Positions 10,028-20,290 of a stretch of 64,000 nt of DNA are shown here, piece after piece. The DNA comes from Skeletonema tropicum (taxonomy: Eukaryota; Bacillariophyta; Thalassiosirophyceae; Thalassiosirales; Thalassiosiraceae). Position 1 is the stretch's first letter. Each line of letters opens with the position of its first letter. The notes beneath the pieces were generated by a model. It worked only from the letters and a program-made list of their open reading frames with translations, did no database searches and was not told where the DNA came from. The stretch covers positions 1 through 64,000 of the forward strand of contig CM074147.1 in assembly GCA_037178625.1 (NCBI GenBank). The letters are read 5' to 3'. Position numbers and translations under genes: made by a program.

Positions 10028-12187
10028 CTATTCCACTTCGGTATGAGCATGTGTAGTAGGAACAAATCCGATCTCTCGAAGAATTTTATCCGAGTGTTTG
10101 GACCATGCTCTTCCTGCTTCTGGATGTCCCTGAAAAGCTTTTCGTATAGTAATGACTTCATCCTCTTGGAGCGGTGGTCGGTTCTTGTGTTTCGTCCACC
10201 AGTTTTGAAAGGCTTTGTCTGGCTTTACGTAGCAAAGTTTGGATGGACCTGGTGCTTCTGCGAAGGCATTACTCACGTCCCCTCCAAACAGGAGTTGATT
10301 TTCCGCAGCTGCGATTGCGTAGAAGAGTCTGGACGCTGTCTGGTCAGCACAATTTGCAAACGTCGGGCCTATGATCTCAGCTTGTCCTGCCCTCGGCGAT
10401 CCATCTATAGCAGCTCTTGATTTTCGACGTATCTGCACATCACCAGCCAATTTCTTTGCATACGTCCAGACCAAATGAAACACTCCCAAAGGTCGTTTTC
10501 CCCGATCAACAGGACCAAATTCTTTCTCTGCTTGTTTCACTACTTCTGAAAGCTTCACTATGTCACCAAACATTCCTTGCGCATCATACTGATCTAGTTG
10601 TTGAAATTCACTTTGCTCCCATTCGTCCCAGTCATCTTGTTTCATTAGTTTTCCTCGAGTCAATTTGTTTACAGTTGGTAGGCCGTCTACAAAGACATCT
10701 CCATCTCGATCATAAAGTGGAGGTGGTGCCGGCTGTTTGATGATTGGTGGAAGAATTGCTGGACCAAGGAGGTGCTGCCTTGGATTCATCATATCCAAGT
10801 TGCATTGAGGGATCCCATTCTCGCTTAATCCCATTTTCACTTCTGGATGTGAGAGTACTATTTCACATGATATTGATTTGTGATTATGTAGCTGTAGCAG
10901 AACCTCCTGTAGTTGTTGAACTGTTTCGACTTGGGTGCCATTTATCGCTTTCAGCCACGCTCCCCTCATCTCCGATCTCCATCGCGATATTTTCGCCGCT
11001 GGTGTGCTAGGTTGTATGTTGTGGAGGATGAGTCTTTTCTCTTTCACTAGAAGTTGAAGTCCCGCTGAAGCGTGACGTGTCGGATCGAATCCTTTTAGAT
11101 CTATTGTTCGAGTGAACTCATCTGCGTATGGATCGGGTGACATGTAAATTTGGAAAATGTCACGCTTGGAGATATCGTAGTCCTTGAACAGTTTGCTGTA
11201 TGCTTCTGGGTCAAGTACTGTACCACTATAGCAACTTCCATCCACCGAGGCCGCCCGAGCTCCAATACTATTTTGCACTGACGAACTTTCCCATCGTAGT
11301 GGTAGCGGCATGTTCATCGCCTTTCCAACATCTTGCAATGGTGAGCTTTTCTTCGGCATGGGTGGATAGGCAAGTTTCTCGCCTGTTTTCATCATTACCG
11401 CAGTTATATTTTCTTCGTCAACTGACTGTCCCAGATCATAAAGCAGTTGAGCTACTGGCGGACGTTTCTCAAATAGGTACCACGCCTCATCAAACGTAGC
11501 ATGATGCGATGTTTTTACTATCCCACTAATCAAATCCAGATAGACGATGTTTTGATCTGTTGCGCTGAAGCCGAGAAAGATCCCAGAAAAGGAATGCCGA
11601 TCAAGTTTTGCAGGTCGATTACCTGGCTTCTTTACACAGACCCGTGCGCCAAACACTTTGAGGTATTTGAGATTCGGTTTGCGTCCGTACCAGCCTTCGT
11701 ATGGTGTTATTCCAGTCCTGCTATGGACTTGCCTATTGAAAAGGTAGCAGCTATGAAGAAGTGCTACTGACCAATATTGCGGTGGAAGATTGGCTCCATA
11801 TAAAAGAGCCCGCGTCATCACTGCCAGTGTATCATTCATTTTCTCTGCTCCTCCATTTTGGGACGGAGAATCTGCACCAGTTGGTTCAACCACATATTGA
11901 CAGTCTTCTAGGAGGACTTTCCGAAATTTATCCGACCGTGCCAACTCTCCACCTTGATCCGTCCGAACAATACCACCTTCATTGTGCCCATGCATCTTTA
12001 GAAAAGTCTTCACAAAGTCTATTGGTGGTTCTTTGGACTTGAGGAGAAAGACCCAAGCTTTAGAGGATGCTTCATCGACTACTACCAAGTGTGCATTAAA
12101 ACCATCAAATGACTTCACTATTCTATCGTCAGTTTTGTTGCGCTGTGTAAAGTGCTTGTTACTCGCCCGCATAAATGCTAAATCCAT
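10028..12187 (-). CDS. Copia integrase and N-terminal half of reverse transcriptase
   Basis: This 719-codon segment begins with ATG immediately after, and in frame with, the TAA that ends the segment above. The integrase core has FLLKSKEPP, then IVRTDQGGELARS, and TGADSPSQNGGAEKMNDTLA with the third catalytic acidic residue, followed by YWSVALLHSCYLFNR and TPYEGWYGRKPNL. After a linker the RT fingers appear, with the first catalytic Asp in LFGGDVSNAFAEAP and AFQGHPEAGRAWSKH. It then stops shortly after THAHT; the YxDD palm motif expected downstream is absent. Integrase would insert the cDNA; RT as encoded should be inactive. Confidence 0.9.
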   Translation of the reverse strand: MDLAFMRASNKHFTQRNKTDDRIVKSFDGFNAHLVVVDEASSKAWVFLLKSKEPPIDFVKTFLKMHGHNEGGIVRTDQGGELARSDKFRKVLLEDCQYVVEPTGADSPSQNGGAEKMNDTLAVMTRALLYGANLPPQYWSVALLHSCYLFNRQVHSRTGITPYEGWYGRKPNLKYLKVFGARVCVKKPGNRPAKLDRHSFSGIFLGFSATDQNIVYLDLISGIVKTSHHATFDEAWYLFEKRPPVAQLLYDLGQSVDEENITAVMMKTGEKLAYPPMPKKSSPLQDVGKAMNMPLPLRWESSSVQNSIGARAASVDGSCYSGTVLDPEAYSKLFKDYDISKRDIFQIYMSPDPYADEFTRTIDLKGFDPTRHASAGLQLLVKEKRLILHNIQPSTPAAKISRWRSEMRGAWLKAINGTQVETVQQLQEVLLQLHNHKSISCEIVLSHPEVKMGLSENGIPQCNLDMMNPRQHLLGPAILPPIIKQPAPPPLYDRDGDVFVDGLPTVNKLTRGKLMKQDDWDEWEQSEFQQLDQYDAQGMFGDIVKLSEVVKQAEKEFGPVDRGKRPLGVFHLVWTYAKKLAGDVQIRRKSRAAIDGSPRAGQAEIIGPTFANCADQTASRLFYAIAAAENQLLFGGDVSNAFAEAPGPSKLCYVKPDKAFQNWWTKHKNRPPLQEDEVITIRKAFQGHPEAGRAWSKHSDKILREIGFVPTTHAHTEVE

Positions 12188-13411
12188 TTAAAATGCTCTT
12201 CCAGCTTCATCAAGTCGGACTGCTGTTTTCCTTGATGGTTGTTTCCGAACTCTTGCTTCTTCTTTCCAGTCAATGTAACGGAAAGGATGGTAATGAAATC
12301 GCTTGGGTAGTCCATTGGCTGCCTCCGTAATTAGATCCAATTGGGTCTCTGAACAATGTCCTAATCTTGCTGCCCATAGCTCAGATTCCACTTGCTGCTT
12401 AGGTGTCGCTGGTTGACTAGTATTCCTACGCACTTTCTCAACTGCTGGCTGATGCACTTGCTCACCTTCTATACTTGGTTCGCTCTCTACTCCTGTAGAC
12501 ATATCTGCTTGGAAATCTTCTCGGATACGGTATTTGGCTGTAGGGATATAATACAGATCATTTTGTTTGCATAGTGTAATGCGGAGGGAGTACAATCCAG
12601 AATCAGACTCAAATCGAAGGAGGCCTGGTCGATTATCGTTGTACAACGTTTGAGTACAAGTGGTGTATATCTCGCTATGACGAAGGACTGCTGATGGCGA
12701 GACAATTGTTCCTGTTGCCGCCATGTTCAAAAACATGGGAGTGTATTCGACTGAGCCTGTTCTTTCGTCAACCAATGGATATAAACCTCGATGAGTACAC
12801 TTTCCTGTGCTACTTCCATCTTTTTCTTCCGCTAGTTCCAGTGCAAACGGCTTAATAGCCACGATCTGGATGAGTTGTGACGGATCATTTGTTACATTTA
12901 TATTCGCTCCAGTATCCGCCAAGTCTCCTTCATCTTGTTCCTCTGAAGCAACTTTGCATATCGTTCGATTTCCTGATATACCACTTACTTGTGGCATTAC
13001 TGTATTCCGTACAACTGAGCCCATGTATTCTTCCAAGTTCAGGTGCGCCTCTACTGCATAGGGATTCGGGTACAGTTCATTTATCATGGATTGTTCAACC
13101 GTATACTCGTACATGTGACTATATTCATCTAGTAAGGATGCCATCGGTGCCGGAGTATTCGCCCTCTCCTCCTTTACCTGAGAATGTACTACTCTCTCTG
13201 CCCACACCTTTGCCGCTTGCACATGTTCTGGTTCCGTAGAGAGTGAAGCAGATGTACTCTTAGAACCGATTGATGAATCTTTCGTCATTAATTCAATGTT
13301 GTCGCATGGTGAATCATTCAGGTGTGGAGGTGGTTGTGGAGGTGGTCGAACTATCGCGGCCTCTGTAATGCTATGAGATGGGGCAACCGCCGCAGCAGGT
13401 GCCCGTAACCT
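12188..13411 (-). CDS. Copia protease and GAG-pre-integrase region
   Basis: This segment is in the same frame as the zinc-knuckle segment above, separated from it only by the TGA at 13412-13414. The aspartic protease active-site block is LADTGANINVTNDPSQL (D-T-G). The C-terminal part has the GAG-pre-integrase pattern LWAARLGHCSETQLDLI. It closes with a TAA at 12188-12190, directly before the in-frame ATG of the integrase segment. The N-terminal 41 codons before the first ATG (13288) are Pro/His-rich linker. Protease normally releases the individual Pol proteins. Confidence 0.85.
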   Translation of the reverse strand, partial: RLRAPAAAVAPSHSITEAAIVRPPPQPPPHLNDSPCDNIELMTKDSSIGSKSTSASLSTEPEHVQAAKVWAERVVHSQVKEERANTPAPMASLLDEYSHMYEYTVEQSMINELYPNPYAVEAHLNLEEYMGSVVRNTVMPQVSGISGNRTICKVASEEQDEGDLADTGANINVTNDPSQLIQIVAIKPFALELAEEKDGSSTGKCTHRGLYPLVDERTGSVEYTPMFLNMAATGTIVSPSAVLRHSEIYTTCTQTLYNDNRPGLLRFESDSGLYSLRITLCKQNDLYYIPTAKYRIREDFQADMSTGVESEPSIEGEQVHQPAVEKVRRNTSQPATPKQQVESELWAARLGHCSETQLDLITEAANGLPKRFHYHPFRYIDWKEEARVRKQPSRKTAVRLDEAGRAF

Positions 13412-15119
13412 TCAATCTTCACCTTCATCACTCATACATTCATCCACATACAGCGCATCATCATTGTCGTCCGGATAAAATGAATCCCACTGAATCTCCT
13501 CGCAAATTTGATCCTTTGTCAAGCCTGTTTCATCACTGACCACTCCCAGCAGTTGATAAGTATTTACGTGTGGTCGATTTGTCAGCTTACCATGAAACTT
13601 TCGGTCATAATACTCCATTGCTTGATCAACTACATCTTTGTTTTTCCGTTCTTGAAGGTATTTGTACAGAAATGCTGACCGACCGAGCTCAATGCAATAT
13701 GCAGCAGTATGGTTCTTTCTGTGACATGCGTCGCACTTACGTCCCAAATTGATGTGCCTGTCAATTTTGCGATGCCTGTGTGGCACGGGCATATGCTTTT
13801 CAGTAGGAACTCTGCCACGCCTGGGTTTGTCTCCTCTCGCGTACGCCTTTTGAACCGTCGGAAGATAGCCTTGAAGTGAGTTGTCTTTGGTACTGTTAGA
13901 ATATGGTGGAGGAGGACCATAGCCATAGGAGTTTGCAGCTGAGTCGGAGTAATAATCATCCAAATATCTTCCGCCTTGAATCCTCATTACTGTGTACCAC
14001 TGCTGCAGGCTGCGTTGTAGTAGTCTCCATTGAATCATTTAGACCGCCAGCCATTTCCACTACCTCCGTCTCCTCTGGGTCTTTTGGTCCAATATGCTTC
14101 CTCTGCTGTGCAACCTTCTCTTCAGCAGTCAGCTCATCGTCACCTATTTCCTCCCGCACAGTGTTACCCTTTGACTCCATCACATCATCATCCTCCTTCG
14201 TATCCTCAGCCTTCTCAATCGAGGTCGTCACTTGGTCTCCTTCAGTCTTCTTTCCAACAACCTTCTCAATCGAGGCCGTCACTTGGCCTCCTCCAGTCTT
14301 CTCTCCAATTAGCTGTTTGAACATGGCATTGATCTGTTCCATATTCTTATCCTGCTCTTGTTTCTGTAACTTCTGTTGTTGGTCGAGGACTCGGATCTGT
14401 TTCCTTGTCTCCTCCTGCTGGCGTTCCATCTTACGATGCAAATCGTCCATGGCACGCGTCTGCTGGAGTCGCATCTGTTTCAATGTTTCTTCCAGCTGGT
14501 GATCCATCTTCCTTTCCAAATCGTTCAATCTGGAGTCAATCTTCTTCTCCTGCTCCTGTATCTCATGAATTTCCAAGTCTAACTTCTCCCGTGCTGTCTT
14601 ATTCCACTCTTCGACATTTGCTGTGACGTTCTTATCCAAGGGCATGTCTTCGTTAGCAAGTGCATCAAAACGATTTTTAGTGGATACCGCCGTAGGGGTT
14701 GTTGCTTCGGCATCAGGATTAAAACGAGCTGCAGGACGATTATCGGTGACGAATTCGCCGTCAGGATCAAAATCTGGGTGATGTCCACGGTTGTCGCGGG
14801 TTGGGTATCGGGGGGAATTGTTGGCATTGCTCATCGTGGATTGGTCAGTATGAATCAAGTTGTCCAAGTTACGTAGGCACTGATCAAGGTCAGTATACAC
14901 ATCACTTTGATGCGGAGTCTCTTCCTTTAATCGCCAATTATGGGGTTCGCCATTATCAACTGTTGTTACACGTTTCGTAGGTGCTCCGCCAAAATTGTCA
15001 TGACATGTACCTTGAAAAGGTGTAGCAATGACAATTTTGTTCAACGCATGAGGTGCGCCGCCAACAATGTCTTTGGTCGCCAAATTCACAAATGGAATTA
15101 TGGCACAAATGAACTTCAT
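13412..15119 (-). CDS. Copia gag, two frames, zinc knuckle in the second
   Basis: The first frame (15119 to 13956) has a long charged coiled-coil section (IQEQEKKIDSRLNDLERKMD) and ends soon after SRRKIFG. The second frame (14038 to 13412) carries on with RYLDDYYSDSAANSYGYG and holds a CCHC zinc knuckle, CDACHRKNHTAAYC. The change of frame lies within 13956-14038. It could be a mutation or a programmed shift. Gag would package the RNA. The true start may be an internal ATG near 14834 (MSNANN), with the upstream part being leader. Confidence 0.75.
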
Positions 15120-15131
15120 TGTTGGTGATTG

Positions 15132-15147
15132 TATAGGCTCTATAACC
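15132..15147 (-). promoter_or_regulatory. Probable primer binding site
   Basis: On the minus strand GGTTATAGAGCC directly follows the 5' LTR. It resembles the initiator-tRNA type primer site of copia elements (TGGTATCAGAGC pattern) with small differences, so the primer is an inference. Confidence 0.5.
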
Positions 15148-15266
15148 TGTTAGTATCCTCGATCTCCCTACTTCCAATCGATGCTATTGATAGATTAGAT
15201 AGGAGATAAAAGATAATGATTAGAGTAGTCTTGTATCTACTGTATCTACGTACGTGTAATCTAACA
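15148..15266 (-). repeat. 5' LTR of the copia element
   Basis: 119 bp, identical by eye to 8943-9061; flanked on the right by the GAAAC target duplication (15267-15271). Confidence 0.93.
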
Positions 15267-15380
15267 GAAACAAAGTGTCACCACCTCCATGGCATAATAA
15301 TAAGTAGCACTGCCATGAGCATCATGCATCGCCGTCACTGCATAGCTATATAGGCAGCATAGCACCCTTCCTACTGCACC

Positions 15381-16967
15381 ATGATAAAGCATATTCAGCA
15401 GCAACTCCTCCTTCGCTGTCGCCTGTCCCGCATCATCATTTCGACGTATGCATCATCATGTCGGCAAGCAGCAGCGTCAGCTAGCTGCGCACAACATCAA
15501 CATCATCTTCTCACTCCGCCCCATCTCGACTTCCGACAACATCGGTACATGCAAACCGACACAACAGCAACCACAACAACAAACAGCAATCGATCCGACT
15601 TTAAATCGACGCCAATAATTCCATCGATACTTTCTCACATTGAACGAATCGGAGTTGGAATTCGTCCCAAGCCTTCGCGAAAGAAGAAGCGCCCAACATC
15701 ATCGAAGGGGAAACATCATGGTGCGCACACACTTGATGAAATTGAGGAGCGGGAATATTTCAGACAGAGCAGGATGACTAGTCGCCATAATTCATACAAT
15801 AGTCATCGCGGTAATGTCGAAAAGGCGGATGCAAGGAATGGGCGTGGTGGCAACAACAAGTGTCAAAGTAAAAGTAAATCCAACAAACTTGGTGATGGGA
15901 CGAAACAAGGCAAATCCGACGACGTCAACAGCAGCAGCAGCAGCAAGGCAGGGGCACATTGGTTGCCTCCACCACCCTTTTCTACGTATACAAAAGGCTC
16001 ATCATCGTCAGCAATAACTCGTCAACGTCGTCGTCCCGTCAAAATACTCGGTTCTGCAGCATCACTAAACGACGAACTACCCCGTGAAAGCCAGGGTCTA
16101 TCCGAGGTGGCACTCGCAGGTCGATCCAACGTGGGCAAATCTACACTGTTAAATGCGTTACTATATGGGAATATCGATGCCAATTTGTCTCAACGAAAGT
16201 ATCAGCGGGGGAAAACTCCGGAGGGGGCAAAGTTGCCGAAGGGGGTGAAGGCGGTAACATCGAGTAAGCCGGGGGAGACGAAGAAGATGAGTTTTTATCA
16301 GTTGACGGCCGATGTTGCTGCTGGTGGTGGTGGTGTTACAGCGTCTAGTCCTAAGAGTGAGCAACAGCTGAAGGGAGAAGTAGGGATTGCTGATGATAGT
16401 GAATCAAACACGACTGACCGCCACTTGAAATACAGCTTGGTATTGGTTGATCTACCAGGGTTTGGTTTCGCATTTGCAAAAGAAGAAAAGGCAAAGGAAT
16501 GGAACGATCTTATGAACCACTACTTGCTAGAACGCAGGACTTTGAAACGAATCTTACTCTTATTGGATGCTCGACATGGATTTAAGTTGGCTGATTTTGA
16601 ATTCTTAGAGACGTTGCAGGAGGGGTTGAAACAGCAAAGCAGTAGTAGTAGCGGTGAGGAGGAGGAGGAGGGTGGAAGACGAAGAAAGATGAAACGGAGA
16701 GAACTGCCGCCTATCCAAATTGTACTTACAAAATGCGATCTCGTGAAACAAGTTGATCTCGCCCGTCGTGTGGTCGTGGTTCGTCAACAACTTTCCGATG
16801 CATTGGCACGTGAGCCGAGTTCACTACCCGTGATGCTTGTTAGTGCTCGTGCTGGATTAGGATTTAATAATATTCGTGGTGCAGAGCAACTACCGATGGG
16901 TGGAGTTTTGGAGCTGCAGAAGGAACTGGCAAGTTTGGTCCCAATGTCAAAAGTTGAGCGAAAGTAA
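15381..16967 (+). CDS. EngB/YihA-type GTPase, organelle-targeted
   Basis: This is a 528-residue single-exon protein. All G motifs are visible: G1 GRSNVGKS (about residue 247), G2 region around SSKPGETKK, G3 DLPGFG (about residue 357), G4 TKCD (about residue 450) and G5 SARAG. The segment SEVALAGRSNVGKSTLLNALL is typical of the EngB/YsxC family, which assists large ribosomal subunit assembly. Bacterial EngB is about 200 residues. Here about 230 residues precede the GTPase, beginning MIKHIQQQLLLRCRLSRIII, rich in Arg/Ser/Gln and acid-free at first, which fits a mitochondrial or plastid targeting sequence. Low-complexity inserts lie inside the GTPase domain (around 340 and 415-430). ATG 15381 is the first in frame. 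The copia element ends 114 bp upstream, so its LTR sits in the promoter. Confidence 0.88.
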   Translation: MIKHIQQQLLLRCRLSRIIISTYASSCRQAAASASCAQHQHHLLTPPHLDFRQHRYMQTDTTATTTTNSNRSDFKSTPIIPSILSHIERIGVGIRPKPSRKKKRPTSSKGKHHGAHTLDEIEEREYFRQSRMTSRHNSYNSHRGNVEKADARNGRGGNNKCQSKSKSNKLGDGTKQGKSDDVNSSSSSKAGAHWLPPPPFSTYTKGSSSSAITRQRRRPVKILGSAASLNDELPRESQGLSEVALAGRSNVGKSTLLNALLYGNIDANLSQRKYQRGKTPEGAKLPKGVKAVTSSKPGETKKMSFYQLTADVAAGGGGVTASSPKSEQQLKGEVGIADDSESNTTDRHLKYSLVLVDLPGFGFAFAKEEKAKEWNDLMNHYLLERRTLKRILLLLDARHGFKLADFEFLETLQEGLKQQSSSSSGEEEEEGGRRRKMKRRELPPIQIVLTKCDLVKQVDLARRVVVVRQQLSDALAREPSSLPVMLVSARAGLGFNNIRGAEQLPMGGVLELQKELASLVPMSKVERK

Positions 16968-17028
16968 TAAAGTAAGAATAGAGTGCAGAACTTTAGTTTA
17001 CATATATTATGAATGCATTGTTAGACTT

Positions 17029-18688
17029 TCATCCAACATTGGGAATCTCAACATCTTGTGCAGCTTCAGTCTCCACGTCTTGCGTTTCATTCCTCCCTGA
17101 TTCCAATAGGATTTCTTGCGTTTCACTCCTCCCTGATTCCAATAGGATGTCTTCCCATTTTCCAGTGCCTACTGCTAGCAGGAGAGCAGCAAAAATTTCG
17201 AAACCAGCCATAGCCAACATTCCCCACTGAATAATAACAATTTAGATTGATGGTATTGAATGAAATGTAGCATGATGCATTATCAGAAGATCACTTACCT
17301 TTGGATCAATCCCATTAGATACCATCAAACTAAAGAGGAGAGGAGGCAGCCATGAGAGAATCATGCTGCTTATAACTCGAAAGCCTGCAATTTCTGCTTC
17401 GGATCCTTTAGGGAGTACACAAGAGAAGAAGAGATTCTCGGTGGGGTAGAACCTGGATCGGGTAGAGCAAATAAGAGCGAATGATTTTTAGATGAATGCT
17501 AAAACATGTAAACGCAATCAAGAGACAAAGCTCGTGCTCTTTCATAACTTACCAACCTAAATTGAGTCCGACAAAATAGCCCCAAATGAAGGAAAAATAT
17601 TTATTTGGCGCATCGCCCAACGTAAATGCCCCGGTAACAATTGTGATGAATAGACTAACCATGGATATCTGCCACGCCACGTTCGGATTGGAGCGTTTTG
17701 TTACAATCGGAGCAATACTAGCACCGGGTATTGTGCCAAAGAGGACGACCAAGAAAAAGAAATTGACGTCGGTGGTAGTTAACCCAACTACGTCATTGAG
17801 ATAGACGACTGACAATGTTGTTAGTGCACCCACACTTGACTGCGCAAAGACCTCAGCCACTAGGAACCACAGCAGTCCCTTCTTGTATTGACGATAAATA
17901 GATTTGGCAGTTCTAATATTTTGTTCGAGCCCATAAGTAACAACGTTGTGCCCCTCCGGTAGAGATCGAGAGGCCGGTCGAGATGGCATGAACTTGTGCC
18001 ACCCAACACCGAACAAAATTGTAATGAAAAAGGCATTGAATCCCATGGCCATTCTTGCCGTAGACGTGCTGTCATTCGAAATTTTCAATGCGTATGATAG
18101 CCCCCCAACAAGCATCAAGAATAGTGCCTGAACAGTGAATTGTTTGGCTGAAAATCTAGCTGTGTATTTGGAATGTTTTTCTTGTCCTACTGCCTCACAT
18201 ATTTCTGGTAAATAAGCTAGCGACGTCATGATCATACCTGCAAAACAAAATCCCCCGATAGACTGAACGATTGCCATTGGAAACCACGTCTTGGGACCAA
18301 TTGATATTTGAATTATTTGAATACATGTAAACACAACCGAGAATAAAATCCCAATAAATCGACGGTAGGATGTAAAATCTAACATGACACCAATGAAGGG
18401 CATGAAAAAGGCGCTCAGCAGTCCAGTCACAACAGCAATGTTGGAAATTAGGGCTAATGGATTCTGCCCATAAACTTTATTGGTGCATTCATAATCGTCG
18501 CCCGCCGCTTCCTTGTCCTGCCCAGTCAAACAACCCGCAGCCGTTTGGGCCAATTCCAGCAGCGCCGCATTGAAAACGACGTTGGCCATTACTGACACGC
18601 CTCGCCCCATTGCTAGCAGGGCGTATCCCTTGGCTTCTGGCGCACCTCGATAATCCCAGATTTTCTTGCAGCAGCGTGGTGGCGGCAT
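17029..18688 (-). CDS. Atg22-like major facilitator transporter, three exons
   Basis: Exons 18688-17553, 17452-17299 and 17226-17029 join in frame to 495 codons. Both introns (100 and 72 bp) have GTAAGT donors and CAG acceptors. Start is ATG 18688 (MPPPRCCKKIWDYRGAPEAKG). About a dozen hydrophobic helices are visible, for example PLALISNIAVVTGLLSAFFM and FFFLVVLFGTIPGASIAPIV. The exon 1-2 join gives GWFYPTENLFFSCVLPKGSE and is followed by ILSWLPPLLFSLM, the signature of the Atg22-like/UMF MFS group. Yeast Atg22 exports amino acids from the vacuole; the substrate here is unknown. The C-terminal tail has a near-perfect 39-bp duplication (ILLESGR(S/N)ETQ twice). A repeat element ends 60 bp upstream of the start. 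Confidence 0.85.
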
Positions 18689-18935
18689 CTTGTCATCGGC
18701 TTTTTCACTGTGTTGTGAGTTGTGAGGGAAGTGGAAGCTATCTACTTGTCCCGAGATACTATCCTTTAGGTGACTATTATGAGAGTATACTCTCTTATAT
18801 TTTCGTCGAGATATGCATTTGAAGGTGCTCTCTCTCTCTCTCTAGAGCTTGGTACTTGGTACTACCGACCTTTGATCGATGGCTGGTGGCTGGCCTGCCA
18901 AATTTGTGCGCAGCAAAAAGCTAGCGGACTCTCAC

Positions 18936-19178
18936 TAGGCCTTTGGATATAGGGGGCTTGCCTACCCCTTATCGGGGGGATTTCCCCCCCAGATTCCCCC
19001 CGCGAGAAGGGGGGGACGGTTAGTTAGCGAAACTCCCGTGATTTCCGTGTAAAGCTAGCCAAATGTTGGCTAATATGGACCACTTTACCCCCATTTAGCA
19101 TTTAGACGATTTTGCCAAAAGATCAGAACCCTCAATATCGGGGGTCTCCCCCTTCGCCCCCCTATATCCAAAGGCCTA
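18936..19178. mobile_element. MITE with hAT-like ends and 8-bp target duplication
   Basis: The 243-bp insert begins TAGGCCTTTGGATATAGGGG and ends with its inverse (CCCCTATATCCAAAGGCCTA). ACTCTCAC flanks both sides (18928-18935 and 19179-19186). The related repeat near 49625 keeps a single uninterrupted ACTCTCACATGC, which is the empty site. Eight-base duplications and T/CAGG ends fit hAT elements. No coding capacity. Confidence 0.9.
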
Positions 19179-19927
19179 ACTCTCACATGCATTTCTCAGC
19201 GGAGAATTGGAATTATTTTACAGTCAACATATGTATAGAACCCCCATCATGGTCGACAAAAGGATGGTGATACTGGAAAAGCATATTAGGCAACTCCCCA
19301 AAATATAATTTTGGCCATTGTGACCCAAAGCTAGAGCATTTCACTAACAAAAAAATTGAAAAAAGGCTCCGGTTCCAAAAAACGAAGATTTTGGCGCGGC
19401 GCATGGCCTTTATTGGGAGCTTTGGTACTCAGCATTTGAATTTAGCATTGATTCTCCAGCAGCAGTCGATGCAGCATTCCTTTTCTTGTTGAGTACGATA
19501 GAGACTTCGTCTGCTGCATTGGAGTTGGGTCGGCGCCGTAGATTTTCCCTCTAGTTTTGGTGCCTCCTGGAATGATCCGTTTGTCCTTTCTTCGGCGTTT
19601 TTACGCTCTTTGCACGATGGCACTTTGCCCGGCTGCCTATCCTTGACCGGCTTGCTATATGCTTGCGAGCAGCTCGTGTCCACTCTTGCGCTTACCAACC
19701 TTCGAACTCGCGAGGCTGGGCAACCTTGCAGCGGAAGGGACTCTGGGGCTGGTTCGTCCTGCTTGACCATGACAACATAGCAACCCTCATCCTAATTTCT
19801 TTGAGTTGAAAATCATCCTGGCTGTAAGAAGTGTCGCAGAGTGGAAGGTTTTGCGCCAGGATGGTTGCGTTGGCCAGCACAAATAGGCCTCAATCATATC
19901 CATATCCATTACTTTGACGTGGAGAGT

Positions 19928-20278
19928 TCAAAGAGTCGTCGATGAGACTCCATGAGTTTGCCTTGGTACCCGTAGATACCCCACCCGGAGGTAAATTTGA
20001 TTTGAATCATTCCGTCCCTGAGAGTCCCATAGTTTGATCTCCTTTGACACTGTGTCCGCTCTGAGTAGCAGCCAATGGCTCATTCCTCGGTTGATCGGGA
20101 CGTATATCTCCCGGACTCCTAAGATCCCATTCTTTCTCCTCACAGTACTCCCCCAGTCTCTCTGTTGTTGTCTGGAAGGTTGCATCGGACCATCTATCTC
20201 ACTGTATCCCTTGAGCGCAGAGAAGGACAGAGGCGATGACGAGCAAGAACCAAGGTCCAGTGCTTGCACTGATGAGTG
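19928..20278 (-). pseudogene. Ulp1-like (C48) cysteine peptidase fragment
   Basis: The open frame runs from about 20278 (FHSSVQALDLG) to 19928; no ATG begins it. It contains the first part of a Ulp1/SENP fold: REIYVPINRGMSHWLLL with the catalytic His, and EIKLWDSQG with the catalytic Asp. The Cys block (normally QxxxxDCGVF) is not present in frame; downstream frames are shifted. C48 peptidases cleave SUMO-type modifiers, and copies are carried by some plant Mutator-type elements. The same N-terminal block without the catalytic part occurs at 48391-48501. Confidence 0.6.
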
Positions 20279-20290
20279 AAAAGTACGAGC

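Larger units (their letters stand above)
8943..15266 (-). mobile_element. Ty1/copia LTR retrotransposon (CoDi-like), full length but defective
   Basis: The element is 6324 bp on the minus strand. Its two 119-bp LTRs (8943-9061 and 15148-15266) begin TGTTAG and end CTAACA on the plus strand and read identically. GAAAC flanks both sides (8938-8942 and 15267-15271) as a 5-bp target duplication. Coding order is gag with a zinc knuckle, protease, GAG-pre-integrase, integrase, reverse transcriptase, RNase H, which is the copia order. It has four lesions: a gag frame change, an in-frame TGA at 13412-13414, an in-frame TAA at 12188-12190, and an internal RT deletion at about 10024-10028. Identical LTRs imply a recent insertion, so the defects probably predate it and it was mobilised in trans. 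Confidence 0.95.
18749..20290 (-). mobile_element. Dispersed repeat with C48 peptidase fragment, copy 1
   Basis: Parts of this stretch align on the opposite strand with 48380-49800: TCCCGAGATACTATCCTTTA near 18750 matches near 49790; TCTCACATGCATTTCTCAGC near 19182 matches near 49625; and the VQALDLGSCSSS coding block near 20260 matches near 48400. Orientation and order agree, so both are copies of one element about 1.4-1.6 kb long or longer. A small MITE (18936-19178) interrupts this copy. The repeat ends just upstream of the Atg22-like gene. Confidence 0.7.
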
